Source of the DNA: an uncultured Prevotellaceae bacterium
Lineage (GTDB): Bacteria; Bacteroidota; Bacteroidia; Bacteroidales; Bacteroidaceae
DNA length: 59,128 bases
Assembly (NCBI GenBank): GCA_900318585.1
Contig: ONKY01000027.1
Location: 1-59,128, forward strand
Direction of reading: 5' to 3'
Shown here: in pieces, positions 26,690 through 35,017 of the stretch
Layout: each line of letters begins with the position of its first letter
Numbering within the stretch: the stretch's first letter is position 1
Notes under the pieces: model-generated
What the model was told of the DNA's origin: nothing
What the model saw: the letters and a program-made list of their open reading frames with translations, nothing else
The model's database searches: none
Position numbers and translations under genes: made by a program

Positions 26690-28561
26690 TTAATACTCCG
26701 GCAGCTGGCTCATGGTGTAGAAGTCGAAGAAGTAGGTTTGTCCAAAGGAGGGGAACAGCGCCTCTCGCGCCCTCTCAATGTCAGCGCCGTCAAGAGCTGA
26801 CGCCGACTTCATGAAATGGTCGAAGCCGCTTTTCACGCTCTCATCGAACGGTAACTTCAGGACATTATCGCGTTCCTCAATGTTTGCGTACAGATAGGCT
26901 GCTTCCTGATAATAGCGGGGCATCGGATCGTTGGGGTGCAGCCGGATATAGTCCATGAATCGCATCCAGAAGTCATCCGTGTCCTTTGTCCACAGCGTAG
27001 CCAGTAGCGCCTGTTCCTGGAATATGGGGTCATCCTTGTAGCTGCTCTTCGCCAGGTGCAACATGAGAAAACGCTCCACAAAGCCCTGGTCTGAGCTGAG
27101 CGTGTTGTCGTAATGCATCATGTGGGTAATGGCTCCCATCTCTGGGTCTTTGGCTATCAGCTCCGGCTGACTGAGTAACTTCTCCGTCTCGGTAGCCCAA
27201 TCGTCGTACCATAAAGTGTGCTTCAGCAGTCTTAGGTATTTGCGGGCGGCCTGCTGCTCACCATTCAGGATGGCACACTTCGCCATCAGCTTCAGGTATT
27301 CAGGGCTGAAGCCAAACTCCACGCCCGTCTCCATGCACAGGCGGTTGCAGTAGTTCAACATTCCGTACTGGTAATAGATCATCGGCCCTATGCACAGCAT
27401 CATTCTCATGCCGAACGGGGCGTTGTAGGCTTTTGAGCCGTTCCTATAGAGGAACATCTCGTTGCCTTGCCTCCCAAGTCGGGAGAGCGCCAGGTTCCTC
27501 ATCATGACGATGGCCCTCGTCGGCTCGTCCTGCTGGTCGGCTACCACCTTCAGCACACCCTCCCAGTCCTGTTTCTCTATGCCGTGCTGCATGGCCAGCT
27601 CACGGTGGAAGTTCTCGTCCTTGTACCAGAAGAGGTATACGCCTGCCACGACGGCAGCTGCCACGCCCACCTTCGCAGCTATCGCGAGGAGTGGTTTCCA
27701 GTCCTTTTTCTTGCCTTTTCTGGCTGTTTTCTTCTTCTCTGTCTTTATCTCCTTCACAGGCTTTTGCTTATTGGTAGGCCACAGGGCAAGTGCGGCAAAG
27801 AACAGGGCGAGAAGGTAGAAGGGGATATAGTAGGTATGATACTCCTCCGTCACGAAATAGAGAGGCAGCCCGGCGGCATAGATGTTTGACAGGTTCGTCT
27901 GGTAGAAGACAAAACGGTAACAGAGCAAGGGAACGGCGATAGCAACAAGCAGGGCGACGAGACTGTTCACCGTCGCTTCGCCCTTTCCCGCACCGATACG
28001 CCACGACCAGAGCCCCATCAGCAGCGGGGCAGCCAGGCCGTAGATGCCCATCAGCGGATAACCGACGACACAGGCTATAACAATAAAGGCCGTACGAAGA
28101 CCATACCGCGCAGGCAATAGGCGGAACGCCCACAGCAGGGCAACCACTGCTGTTGTGCCGATGGTGGCGATGAAGACCAGGCCGTGCATCTTCAGGACAT
28201 ACAACCAATAGCCCTTGTCGACGAGCAGGAGTAGGAGCAGCGCAACGGGGATGAGCGTCAGCACTACCCACTCGTCGCTGAGGCGGAAGGTCCGCTTCGT
28301 GAGCCACATCAATAGCCACCACCAGGCGCAGAGCGCCAGCACACCCAACACGGGTTCATAGAACAACTGGGTGAAGAACAGTCCTGCCCACGTGAGCAGT
28401 CCTCCTGGCACCACCATCTGTTCCCGCAGGAATGCCGGTGTGTGGAGAAAGAGGCTCGTCTCCTGCTCCTTCCAGAGCAGGTCACTCTCGAAGACAAGCA
28501 GGGCAAGTGCAGCAAGCAGCAGTGCGCCAGCCCAGACGGCAATGGTCTTGTATCGTCTCAT
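26690..28561 (-). CDS. DUF6057 family polytopic membrane protein, copy 1
   Basis: 623 residues from ATG 28561, four bases after the GH31 stop; the longer frame starts with TTG. The first half holds about ten membrane helices; a Lys-rich loop (KPVKEIKTEKKKTARKGKKKDWK) precedes another helix near 300, and the rest is a soluble TPR-like helical domain (MIYYQYGMLNYCNRL, CAILNGEQQAARKYLRLLKHTLWYDDWA). It matches what I recall of DUF6057, a Bacteroidetes family of unknown role. The conserved C-terminal wording recurs in the copies at 43432 and 47653. Genetic linkage to the CxxCH lipoprotein is constant. Confidence 0.7.
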   Translation of the reverse strand: MRRYKTIAVWAGALLLAALALLVFESDLLWKEQETSLFLHTPAFLREQMVVPGGLLTWAGLFFTQLFYEPVLGVLALCAWWWLLMWLTKRTFRLSDEWVVLTLIPVALLLLLLVDKGYWLYVLKMHGLVFIATIGTTAVVALLWAFRLLPARYGLRTAFIVIACVVGYPLMGIYGLAAPLLMGLWSWRIGAGKGEATVNSLVALLVAIAVPLLCYRFVFYQTNLSNIYAAGLPLYFVTEEYHTYYIPFYLLALFFAALALWPTNKQKPVKEIKTEKKKTARKGKKKDWKPLLAIAAKVGVAAAVVAGVYLFWYKDENFHRELAMQHGIEKQDWEGVLKVVADQQDEPTRAIVMMRNLALSRLGRQGNEMFLYRNGSKAYNAPFGMRMMLCIGPMIYYQYGMLNYCNRLCMETGVEFGFSPEYLKLMAKCAILNGEQQAARKYLRLLKHTLWYDDWATETEKLLSQPELIAKDPEMGAITHMMHYDNTLSSDQGFVERFLMLHLAKSSYKDDPIFQEQALLATLWTKDTDDFWMRFMDYIRLHPNDPMPRYYQEAAYLYANIEERDNVLKLPFDESVKSGFDHFMKSASALDGADIERAREALFPSFGQTYFFDFYTMSQLPEY

Positions 28562-28565
28562 TTTC

Positions 28566-30761
28566 TTATTCTCTCTCAAACACAGGGATGTATGCTTTCG
28601 TGACGGGCGTGGTCACCGTCTGCCCGCCCTCGTAGTGCTTGCCAGTGTGCTGGTCCGTCCAGCCTCCGGGATTCTTCGGCAGGTAGGTCTTCCACTCGGT
28701 GACGCCCGGCTCGGTGACGGGGCTGACGAGCAGCTTCGGGCCGAACATATATTCATATTTCTGTTGGAGCGCTTCCGGGTCGTCGGCAAAGTCGAACACC
28801 AGCGGACGCATCAGCGTGTAGCCCTCGTCGGCTATGCGTTGTGCGCACTCCTCCAAGTAGGGACGTAGTCGCTGGCGCTCCTTCAGGCATTCGGCAATGA
28901 TAGCCTGAGCCTCGGGGCCGTAGTTCCACGGCTCGGTGTTGCTCATGTAGCCGTGTACACGCATCAGCGGCAGGTAGACGCTGGTCTCTATCCAGCGCAG
29001 CATCCGCTCTATGTAGTCCTGATTGGTGTATTGGTCGCCCGGGCGGAAGAAGCCGCCGGCGTCGTACGTCCACCAGGGGATGCCTGCGGCCTGAACGCCG
29101 AGGCCGGCCACTATCTGTCGGCGGAAGGTCTCCCAGTCATTACCCACGTCGCCGCTCCACAGGGCCGAGCCGTAACGCTGGATGCCAGGGAAGCCGCAGC
29201 GGGTGAGGATTACTGGCGAAGCTTCTATAGTTTTGCCCCCCACGGAGGGCGAAAGGGTGGTTAATCCTTCGTACACCGTCTTGTTCACCAGCAGCGGATA
29301 GACGTTGCGCACCTGCTCGCCGGCCCATTTCCCGTTGTTTACGCTTCGCCCTGCGAGGTCGTCGTTTTCCGGCTCCGTGGCATCCTGCCACCAAGCGTCA
29401 ATGCCTAAGGGTACGAGCCGTTCGCTGAAGTTCTTCCAGTAGGCGGCTGCAGCGTCGGGGTTGAAGAAGTCTATCCAGTCGGTGCCCGGTATGTAGTAGT
29501 TGTCAGTCTCCATCTTTTTGCCTACCTCCGAGTTCTTGTCTATTTTCGACCAAACGCTCACCATCAGGCGCACGCCCATCTTGTGAAGGCTGTCGGTCAG
29601 CGCCTTTGGGTCGGGATAGAACTCCTCGTCGAACTTCATGGAGTTCCAGCCGTACTTTCCCCAGTACTGCCAGTCCTGCACGATGACGTCGAGCGGCATG
29701 TGCTCCTTCATGAAGCGGTTGGCGGTCTCAAGGATTTCCTGTGAGGAGTGGAACCGTTCGCGGCAGTGGATGTAGCCCAGCGCCCAGTAGGGCATCAGCG
29801 GAGCGGGGCCCGTCAGCTCGCGGTAGGTGGCGATGACTTCGTCGGGGGAACCGACGAACACCGTATAGTCCACGGCAGCAGAGACAGGCGAGCGGAACAC
29901 CGTCTCGTCCTTTACCCTGTTATAGTAAAGTACTGGCGTGTCACCGTTGGCCAGCTCTGCGCTGACCTTGTGCTTACCCTTCTCCAACCTGACAATGGTC
30001 GAGGCCGTCGGCGGCAGCCACAAGTTCTGCATGTCTATGACCGTCTGTCCGTCGATGACGAGGTTATGTCGCCGTGCCATCTTCTGCCCCACGTCCAACA
30101 GTAGCGAGTAGTCGCCTGCCTGCTCAATGTCTAACTCAGCCTCGTAGCTGTTTCTCCGGCGCACCTCTTGGCGGCCACCCTCCGTCGAGGTGACGTTCAC
30201 CACCTCGCTCTTGCCCACGCCCTGCTGCTTCACGAGTTTTACGCTCTCATGGGCGGGGTTGAAGTCCACGAGGCCGTAGTTGTTCCACAGCACGCCGTAG
30301 CCCTTGCTCGACAGGAGCATGGGCAGGCTTATCTGCGTGTTCACCTGCGTCATCCGCCGCGTCAGCCCTCTCACGTTCGAGTAGCCGTCCTGAAACTGTC
30401 CGAGGCCGAAGAGGCATTCGTCCTTGGGTGATACGAAGGCCAGCGTGGCTTCACCGTCATGGAGCTCATGGCGTGTAGCGGTGAACACGGCATTTCCCCG
30501 GCGGTCTTTCACCGTGACGCGCCCCTGCCCGTTGTCCACGTCCACAGTGACGTCGTCCGTCTTCACCTCGTCATGCTTCACATACAGCCAGTCGGGCAAG
30601 TCTGCCCCCTTCTGATCTCCCTCCGAAGGGGAGGTGAATTGTATACGCACGGCATTGCGTGCAACGGTGGTTACCGTCAGGCGTCCTTTGCCGAACGGAA
30701 AAGTCTCTGCCTGGGCACCTACTCCCAGGAAAAGTGCTAACAGAATGGTTATTGGTCTCAT
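28566..30761 (-). CDS. GH31 alpha-xylosidase-like hydrolase with PA14-like insert
   Basis: 731 residues, exported (signal 1-18, ending AQA). N-terminal beta-sandwich, a PA14-like insert (about 205-285, YEAELDIEQAGDYSLLLDVGQ...VIDGQTVIDM), then the GH31 barrel with YIHCRERFHSSQEI, VIVQDWQYWGKYGW, nucleophile Asp460 in WWQDATEPE and acid/base Asp538 in WSGDVGND. The combination resembles alpha-xylosidases of xyloglucan loci, releasing alpha-xylose. It lacks the distal C-terminal domain of longer homologues. Two short GC-rich repeats are in frame: TSPSEGDQKGAD (30604-30634) and LSPSVGGKT (29231-29258). It leads an operon with the DUF6057 and CxxCH genes. Confidence 0.85.
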   Translation of the reverse strand: MRPITILLALFLGVGAQAETFPFGKGRLTVTTVARNAVRIQFTSPSEGDQKGADLPDWLYVKHDEVKTDDVTVDVDNGQGRVTVKDRRGNAVFTATRHELHDGEATLAFVSPKDECLFGLGQFQDGYSNVRGLTRRMTQVNTQISLPMLLSSKGYGVLWNNYGLVDFNPAHESVKLVKQQGVGKSEVVNVTSTEGGRQEVRRRNSYEAELDIEQAGDYSLLLDVGQKMARRHNLVIDGQTVIDMQNLWLPPTASTIVRLEKGKHKVSAELANGDTPVLYYNRVKDETVFRSPVSAAVDYTVFVGSPDEVIATYRELTGPAPLMPYWALGYIHCRERFHSSQEILETANRFMKEHMPLDVIVQDWQYWGKYGWNSMKFDEEFYPDPKALTDSLHKMGVRLMVSVWSKIDKNSEVGKKMETDNYYIPGTDWIDFFNPDAAAAYWKNFSERLVPLGIDAWWQDATEPENDDLAGRSVNNGKWAGEQVRNVYPLLVNKTVYEGLTTLSPSVGGKTIEASPVILTRCGFPGIQRYGSALWSGDVGNDWETFRRQIVAGLGVQAAGIPWWTYDAGGFFRPGDQYTNQDYIERMLRWIETSVYLPLMRVHGYMSNTEPWNYGPEAQAIIAECLKERQRLRPYLEECAQRIADEGYTLMRPLVFDFADDPEALQQKYEYMFGPKLLVSPVTEPGVTEWKTYLPKNPGGWTDQHTGKHYEGGQTVTTPVTKAYIPVFERE
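29231..29258 (-). repeat. GC-rich repeat in GH31 gene (possible)
   Basis: In coding sense a CCCTCC-GTG-GGGGGC near-palindrome encoding LSPSVGGK. It resembles the other GC-rich in-frame units but aligns less well. Confidence 0.4.
30604..30634 (-). repeat. GC-rich palindromic unit in frame in GH31 gene
   Basis: Coding sense: CCTCCCC-TTC-GGAGGGAGATC then AGAAGGGGGC. It encodes SPSEGDQKGA in the N-terminal beta-sandwich. It aligns along its whole length with units at 36935-36966 and 42378-42404. Confidence 0.7.
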
Positions 30762-30782
30762 ACGCTATTTCGTTTTGCGCTA

Positions 30783-30813
30783 CAAAGGTACGAATAAGCG
30801 AGCGAAAAACCAA
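30783..30813 (-). promoter_or_regulatory. GH31 operon promoter
   Basis: TACCTTTG (30783-30790) and TTG (30811-30813), 20 bp apart, minus strand. A 16-bp direct repeat GAATAAGYGAGCGAAA occurs at 30792-30807 and 30854-30869, one copy over the spacer. Confidence 0.75.
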
Positions 30814-30908
30814 ATATTATTTGAGTTTTTCCGAACTTAAGTACCTGAGTTGCGAATAAGTGAGCGAAATGCAAAGAGAAGCCCATCAGGCTGGCGCAGA
30901 ATGACGGG

Positions 30909-32120
30909 TCACACCGTAATCTCGCCGGAGCCGTAGCAACGGTGGTGATGAGCGTCGTAGATGACGCAGAACTGACCGGGAGCCACGCCGTGGATGCGTT
31001 CGGAGGAACGGACTATATATTTTCCCTCGCCTGAAAGCCCCTTCCCAGCCATCCCCGAGCAAGGCTCGCCAACCTGTAGCCTTTCCCCCTGTAGGGGAGG
31101 AGACAAGCGTTCCAGAGTGGCGGTATGGTACTCCGGCGTGTGGCGTATCTTGAAGGTGATGTTCATCGGCTCGTCCTCGCGGTATTCTGGCAGCTGCTCT
31201 ATGGGCAGGGTGAGCCAGTGGAAATCGTGGATGGCAAACACGTCGCGGTAGGCCGTGTCGGGGTCGTAGCCGTGGGATACGTAGATGATGTTCCGCTCCA
31301 CGTCCTTCTTCACCACGAACCAGGGACCGCCGCCGAAGCCCATGCCCTTGCGCTGGCCAATGGTGTGGAACCACAGTCCCCGGTGCTCACCTATCCTGCG
31401 CCCCGTCTCTAATTCAATGACATCGCCCGGCTGCTCGCCGAGGTAACGGCGTATGTAGTCGTTATAGTTAATCTTCCCCAAGAAGCAGATGCCTTGCGAG
31501 TCCTTGCGGTGGGCACTGACTATGTGCTCCTGCTCGGCTATGCGGCGCACCTCGTCCTTCATCATGTGGCCAATGGGGAACAGCGCTTTGCGCAGCTGCC
31601 AGTCGTAGATCTGTGCTAAGAAGTCCGTCTGGTCCTTCACGGGGTCGGGACTGGTGACGAGCCATTTTAATGGTGAGTGCTGATACTCTTCACCCTTCAC
31701 CTGATACCCTTCACTATATTCCGTCTGGGCATAGTGGCCTGTGGCAATGAGGTCGTAGTCTTGGCCTCGCTTCTCGTGAAAGGCACCGAACTTGATGAGG
31801 CGGTTGCACATCACGTCGGGGTTGGGCGTCAGTCCCGCGCGCACCTTATCCATCGTGTAGCGCGTCACCTGATCCCAGTATTCCTGATGGCAGTCCACCA
31901 CCTCCAAGCTGCACCCGTACTTGCGAGCCACCGCCGAAGCCATCTCCAAATCCTCCTCGCTGGAGCAGTCCCACTCCTCCGTTTCCTCCGGCCCTATCTT
32001 GATGTAGAAGCAGTCGGGCTGAAAGCCCTGCCGCACCAGCTCGTAGACCACCACGCTACTGTCCACGCCGCCCGAGAGCAGCACGGCAATACGCTTGTTT
32101 TCCAGTTCCTGTATGTTCAT
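30909..32120 (-). CDS. mnmA: tRNA-specific 2-thiouridylase
   Basis: 403 residues. PP-loop SGGVDSSV near the N-terminus, catalytic Cys in NPDVMCNRLIKFG, ATGHYAQ, the persulfide-carrying Cys in DSQGICFLGK, and GLWFHTIGQRKGMGFGGGPWFVVKKD. MnmA thiolates U34 of tRNA-Lys, Glu and Gln in the cytoplasm. It is about 35-40 residues longer than usual: two extra segments, YSEGYQVKGEEYQHSP (31680-31714) and PPLQGERLQVGEPCSGMAGKGLSGE (31034-31102), coincide with repeats. Both are at surface positions of the fold as I recall it, so the enzyme is probably active. Single gene with a good promoter. Confidence 0.95.
   Translation of the reverse strand: MNIQELENKRIAVLLSGGVDSSVVVYELVRQGFQPDCFYIKIGPEETEEWDCSSEEDLEMASAVARKYGCSLEVVDCHQEYWDQVTRYTMDKVRAGLTPNPDVMCNRLIKFGAFHEKRGQDYDLIATGHYAQTEYSEGYQVKGEEYQHSPLKWLVTSPDPVKDQTDFLAQIYDWQLRKALFPIGHMMKDEVRRIAEQEHIVSAHRKDSQGICFLGKINYNDYIRRYLGEQPGDVIELETGRRIGEHRGLWFHTIGQRKGMGFGGGPWFVVKKDVERNIIYVSHGYDPDTAYRDVFAIHDFHWLTLPIEQLPEYREDEPMNITFKIRHTPEYHTATLERLSPPLQGERLQVGEPCSGMAGKGLSGEGKYIVRSSERIHGVAPGQFCVIYDAHHHRCYGSGEITV
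31034..31102 (-). repeat. GC-rich palindromic unit in frame in mnmA
   Basis: Coding sense begins CTCCTCCCCTACAGGGGG and ends GCTGGGAAGGGGCTTTC. It encodes SPPLQGERLQVGEPCSGMAGKGLS, absent from the MnmA proteins I remember. Confidence 0.65.
31680..31714 (-). repeat. Heptamer block in frame in mnmA (five units)
   Basis: Plus-strand units CTGATAC, TCTTCAC, CCTTCAC, CTGATAC, CCTTCAC (35 bp). They encode the extra residues SEGYQVKGEEYQ. Confidence 0.7.
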
Positions 32121-32149
32121 CGGTTACTTGTCATTGCATATATTGGCTA

Positions 32150-32178
32150 CAAAGATACGAAATTCTTTAAAATCACAA
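32150..32178 (-). promoter_or_regulatory. mnmA promoter
   Basis: TATCTTTG (32150-32157) and TTG (32176-32178), 18 bp apart, minus strand. Confidence 0.7.
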
Positions 32179-32273
32179 AAGTATCCGTTCAAAAATCTTT
32201 GTTATTTCAACGAAACAACCTCTTGTACCTATGTCACCTCTCCCATGCGCGCATACACATATATATATGAGAA

Positions 32274-32778
32274 ACGGAAAAATGCCCGCACGTGTCGCAC
32301 GTCCCACACGTAAAAAAAACGAAAATACAACGATTGTTTATTTAACGACAACATAAACAACAAGGTCGAGCGGTCCTTGTTGTCCAAGTTGTAGTTCTTA
32401 AAAATTAACTTGCGGTTGTCGTAAAAAATTATAAACGCGAAACAATTCTGAAGCACAACGATATATCAAATTCTCTCGAGAATTGGATGCTAAACCATTG
32501 GTTTACGAGTCTAAACCACCGATTTACGAAGCTAAACCACCGATTTACGAAGCTAAACCAGTGGTTTACGACGCTAAAGCACTGGTTTAGAATTATTCCA
32601 CAGGCTGGAATAATTTGTTTCAAGGTATACTGTCGGCTGAAACTGTACTTAATACAGCAATTCGTATAATCCGTTAAATTCGTATAATCCGTTCTTGCTC
32701 TGGCAAGCGACCAGAGGTCGAGCGGTCGTTGAAAAATTTTACGTGCGGGACGTGCGACACGTGCGGGTGTTTTTCCGT
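32274..32778. repeat. Composite repeat R2: 42-bp inverted repeats bounding hairpins and a 21-bp array
   Basis: Arms 32274-32315 and 32737-32778 match in inverted orientation at 39 of 42 positions. Each contains three 9-bp units (CCCGCACGT, GTCGCACGT, CCCACACGT; complement on the right). Inside are a long hairpin (32343-32422: ACGACAAC arms plus inner CAACAAGG/CCTTGTTG), a 21-bp array (32488-32613), two direct copies of AATTCGTATAATCCGTT (32659-32675 and 32677-32693) and a CGACC/GGTCG hairpin near 32707-32729. The motif GGTCGAGCGGTC occurs twice (32364 and 32717 regions). No credible gene lies in 32121-32935. Confidence 0.8.
32488..32613. repeat. 21-bp tandem array (R2 core), five units plus terminal hairpin
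   Basis: Units start at 32488, 32509, 32530, 32551 and 32572, core CTAAACCANYGGTTTACGA. Units 1 and 4 are palindromes (TAAACCA-N-TGGTTTA). Units 2 and 3 share the variant CTAAACCACCGATTTACGA. The sixth position (32593-32613) is a hairpin, TTATTCCA-CAGGC-TGGAATAA. The array is preceded by ATTCTC-TC-GAGAAT at 32470. Confidence 0.85.
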
Positions 32779-32861
32779 TTTTTCCTACGACGTTAACTGC
32801 CGTCTACGGCGTTCAGCTGCAAAACGCAGCGGCAGATGGCAGAAAAAACGAACGATTCCTT

Positions 32862-32891
32862 TTGTTTTGTGCCAGGCTTTTCGTACCTTTG
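32862..32891 (+). promoter_or_regulatory. Promoter of helix-hairpin-helix barrel gene
   Basis: TTG (32862-32864) and TACCTTTG (32884-32891), 19 bp apart. It fixes the start of the downstream gene at ATG 32936. Confidence 0.75.
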
Positions 32892-32935
32892 CAAAAAAAA
32901 GAACGGCAAGGCGCGGAAAGAAGAATGGGATTACG

Positions 32936-34957
32936 ATGGGGCGTCATAGAAAGAAAATCGTATACATAATCAGGAGCTTCATGCTGATGCTGCTCTTGCA
33001 GCCAGCGGAAGCCGCCGCCCAAGACGACCAGTCGTGGGAGGATGTGCTGCGCGAGGTGATGACCGTGGAGGACGGCGAATCAGCGGAATGGGAGGAGACG
33101 CTGCAACTGCTGACGGCAATGGAGCAGCAGCCCATGGATCTGAACGCGGCGACGCGCGAGGAGTTAGAGACATTGCCGTTCCTGACAGCGCAGCAGTTGG
33201 ACGAGCTGGCAGAGTACCTCTACCGCTACGGGCCGATGAAGTCGATGAATGAGCTACGCATGGTGGCCTCATTAGACTACCAGCGCATACGGCTACTGAA
33301 CCATTTCTGCCGTGTAGGCATAGCGCAGCAACCGGAATTTCCCAAGTGGAAGGATGTCTTGAGGTACGGACGGCAGGAACTGACGGCCTACGCACGCGTA
33401 CCGTTGTATGAACGGAAAGGCGACCAGAACGGCTATCTGGGCTATCCGCTGAAGCACTGGGTGCAGTACAACTTCAACTACGGTGACTACGTGAAGGCGG
33501 GCTTCATTGGCACACAGGACAGCGGCGAGCCGTTTTTCCTGAAAGGAAACGGTGAGGGCTATGACTTCTACACGTTCTACTTGCACATACGCCGCTTGGG
33601 CAGGGTAGAGTCGGCGGTTGTAGGGAAGTACCGGCTGTCGGCAGGCATGGGGCTGGTGCTGAACAACAGCTTCGGCTTGGGCAAGTTGGCTACGCTCCAG
33701 AACTTAGGACGCAGCACGAACACTATCCGTGCGCATTCCTCCCGTTCGCAGAGCGACTACTTTCAGGGAGCCGCCATGAGCTACCGACTGTCGAAACAGT
33801 TGACGGCAACGGCCTTCGTCAGCTACCGCCCCATGGACGCTACGCTGAACAAGCAGGGGGATGCGCAGACCTTAGTGACTGATGGCTATCACCGCACGCC
33901 TACGGAGATGGCGAAGAAAAACAATACCCACGCCGCCGCCTTTGGCGGACGGGTAGGCAGCCGCTTGGGACGCTTCCGTCTCGGCGCCACAGCCGTCTAC
34001 ACGCACTTGGACCGCCGTTTGAGTCCCGATACGAAAACGCTTTACCGCCGCTATTATGCGCAGGGTAACGACTTCCTGAACTTCAGCGTGGACTACGGCT
34101 ATGCCAGCCGCCGGCTCAGCCTGAACGGCGAGACGGCCATGAACCGGCAGGGGGCAGTAGCCACCATCAACAGTATGAGCCTGCTGCTGGCTGACGGTCT
34201 TTCGTTGATGGTTCTGCAGCGATACTACAGCTATCGCTATACCTCGCTCTATGCCCACAGCTTCAGTGAGGGCAGCCGTGTGCAGAACGAGAGCGGTGTC
34301 TATGCTGGCCTGACGTGGCAGCCTAATCCAGTCTGGCAAGTGCAGGCCTATACCGACTGGGCCTATTTCCCTTGGGCGAGATACCAGGTGTCGCAGTCAT
34401 CGTATGCCAACGACCACCTGGCGCAGGTAACTTGCAAGCCTGGTCGCTGGCAGCTGCAGGCCCGCTATCGCCTACACTGCCGGGAACGTGACCGTAAGGA
34501 CAAGCAAGCGCTCTATTTCCGACAGGAGCAACGGGCGCGCCTCTCCATCGGCTATACCACAGACTGGGGGCTCGGCCTGACGACACAGGCGGACGGCAGT
34601 CTGGTGGGCGGGGAGAGCACGAACGAACGGGGCTGGGCGGCAGGTCAGCAGCTATCCTATAGCCACCGCTGGCTGAAGGTGAACGCCGCCTTCAGCTATT
34701 TTGATACTGACTCTTATGACAGCCGCCTCTATACCTACGAGCGCGGACTGCTTTACACATTTAACTTCCCCATGCTCTACGGTCAGGGCATCCGCTACAT
34801 GCTGACGGCACGCGCCCAACTGGGTAGCAATCTCATGCTGGCGGCCAAGGTAGGCGTCACGGACTATTTCGACCGAAGCGTCACAGGCAGCGGTCTGCAG
34901 CAGGTCAACGGCTCGTCGCTGGCCGACGTGGACATGCAGCTGCGGTGGAAGTTCTGA
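32936..34957 (+). CDS. Helix-hairpin-helix protein with outer-membrane beta-barrel
   Basis: 673 residues. The open frame extends upstream to 32729, but the promoter at 32862-32891 lies inside that extension, so ATG 32936 is used; it gives a signal peptide (MLMLLLQPAEAAAQ). Residues about 45-110 form a ComEA-like helix-hairpin-helix pair (PMDLNAATREELETLPFLTAQQLDELAEYLYRYGPMKSMNELRMV). The remaining 550 residues are rich in alternating beta strands (YGDYVKAGFIG, GFGLGKLATLQNLGRS, final MQLRWKF) and end in Phe like a barrel. Such proteins are common in Bacteroidetes; a DNA-uptake or adhesion role is speculation. Confidence 0.78.
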   Translation: MGRHRKKIVYIIRSFMLMLLLQPAEAAAQDDQSWEDVLREVMTVEDGESAEWEETLQLLTAMEQQPMDLNAATREELETLPFLTAQQLDELAEYLYRYGPMKSMNELRMVASLDYQRIRLLNHFCRVGIAQQPEFPKWKDVLRYGRQELTAYARVPLYERKGDQNGYLGYPLKHWVQYNFNYGDYVKAGFIGTQDSGEPFFLKGNGEGYDFYTFYLHIRRLGRVESAVVGKYRLSAGMGLVLNNSFGLGKLATLQNLGRSTNTIRAHSSRSQSDYFQGAAMSYRLSKQLTATAFVSYRPMDATLNKQGDAQTLVTDGYHRTPTEMAKKNNTHAAAFGGRVGSRLGRFRLGATAVYTHLDRRLSPDTKTLYRRYYAQGNDFLNFSVDYGYASRRLSLNGETAMNRQGAVATINSMSLLLADGLSLMVLQRYYSYRYTSLYAHSFSEGSRVQNESGVYAGLTWQPNPVWQVQAYTDWAYFPWARYQVSQSSYANDHLAQVTCKPGRWQLQARYRLHCRERDRKDKQALYFRQEQRARLSIGYTTDWGLGLTTQADGSLVGGESTNERGWAAGQQLSYSHRWLKVNAAFSYFDTDSYDSRLYTYERGLLYTFNFPMLYGQGIRYMLTARAQLGSNLMLAAKVGVTDYFDRSVTGSGLQQVNGSSLADVDMQLRWKF

Positions 34958-34964
34958 TAAAGAA

Positions 34965-34994
34965 GAATCGCGAGGCTGGCCAGCCCCGCGATTC
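34965..34994. terminator. Bidirectional terminator between convergent genes
   Basis: A nearly perfect 30-bp palindrome: GAATCGCG, then GGCTGGCCAGCC, then CGCGATTC. It lies 8 bp after one stop codon and 23 bp after the other. T runs on both sides are short. Confidence 0.75.
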
Positions 34995-35017
34995 AATTGT
35001 TCTGATGTGTGTGGTCT

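Noticed and set aside
32729-32935. 69-codon N-terminal extension of the helix-hairpin-helix barrel protein
   Set aside because: It lies over the R2 right arm and the promoter at 32862-32891, and would hide the signal peptide.
32121-32935. tRNA or known structured RNA in the mnmA/barrel gap
   Set aside because: Hairpins are present but no cloverleaf, anticodon arm or recognised riboswitch core could be found.
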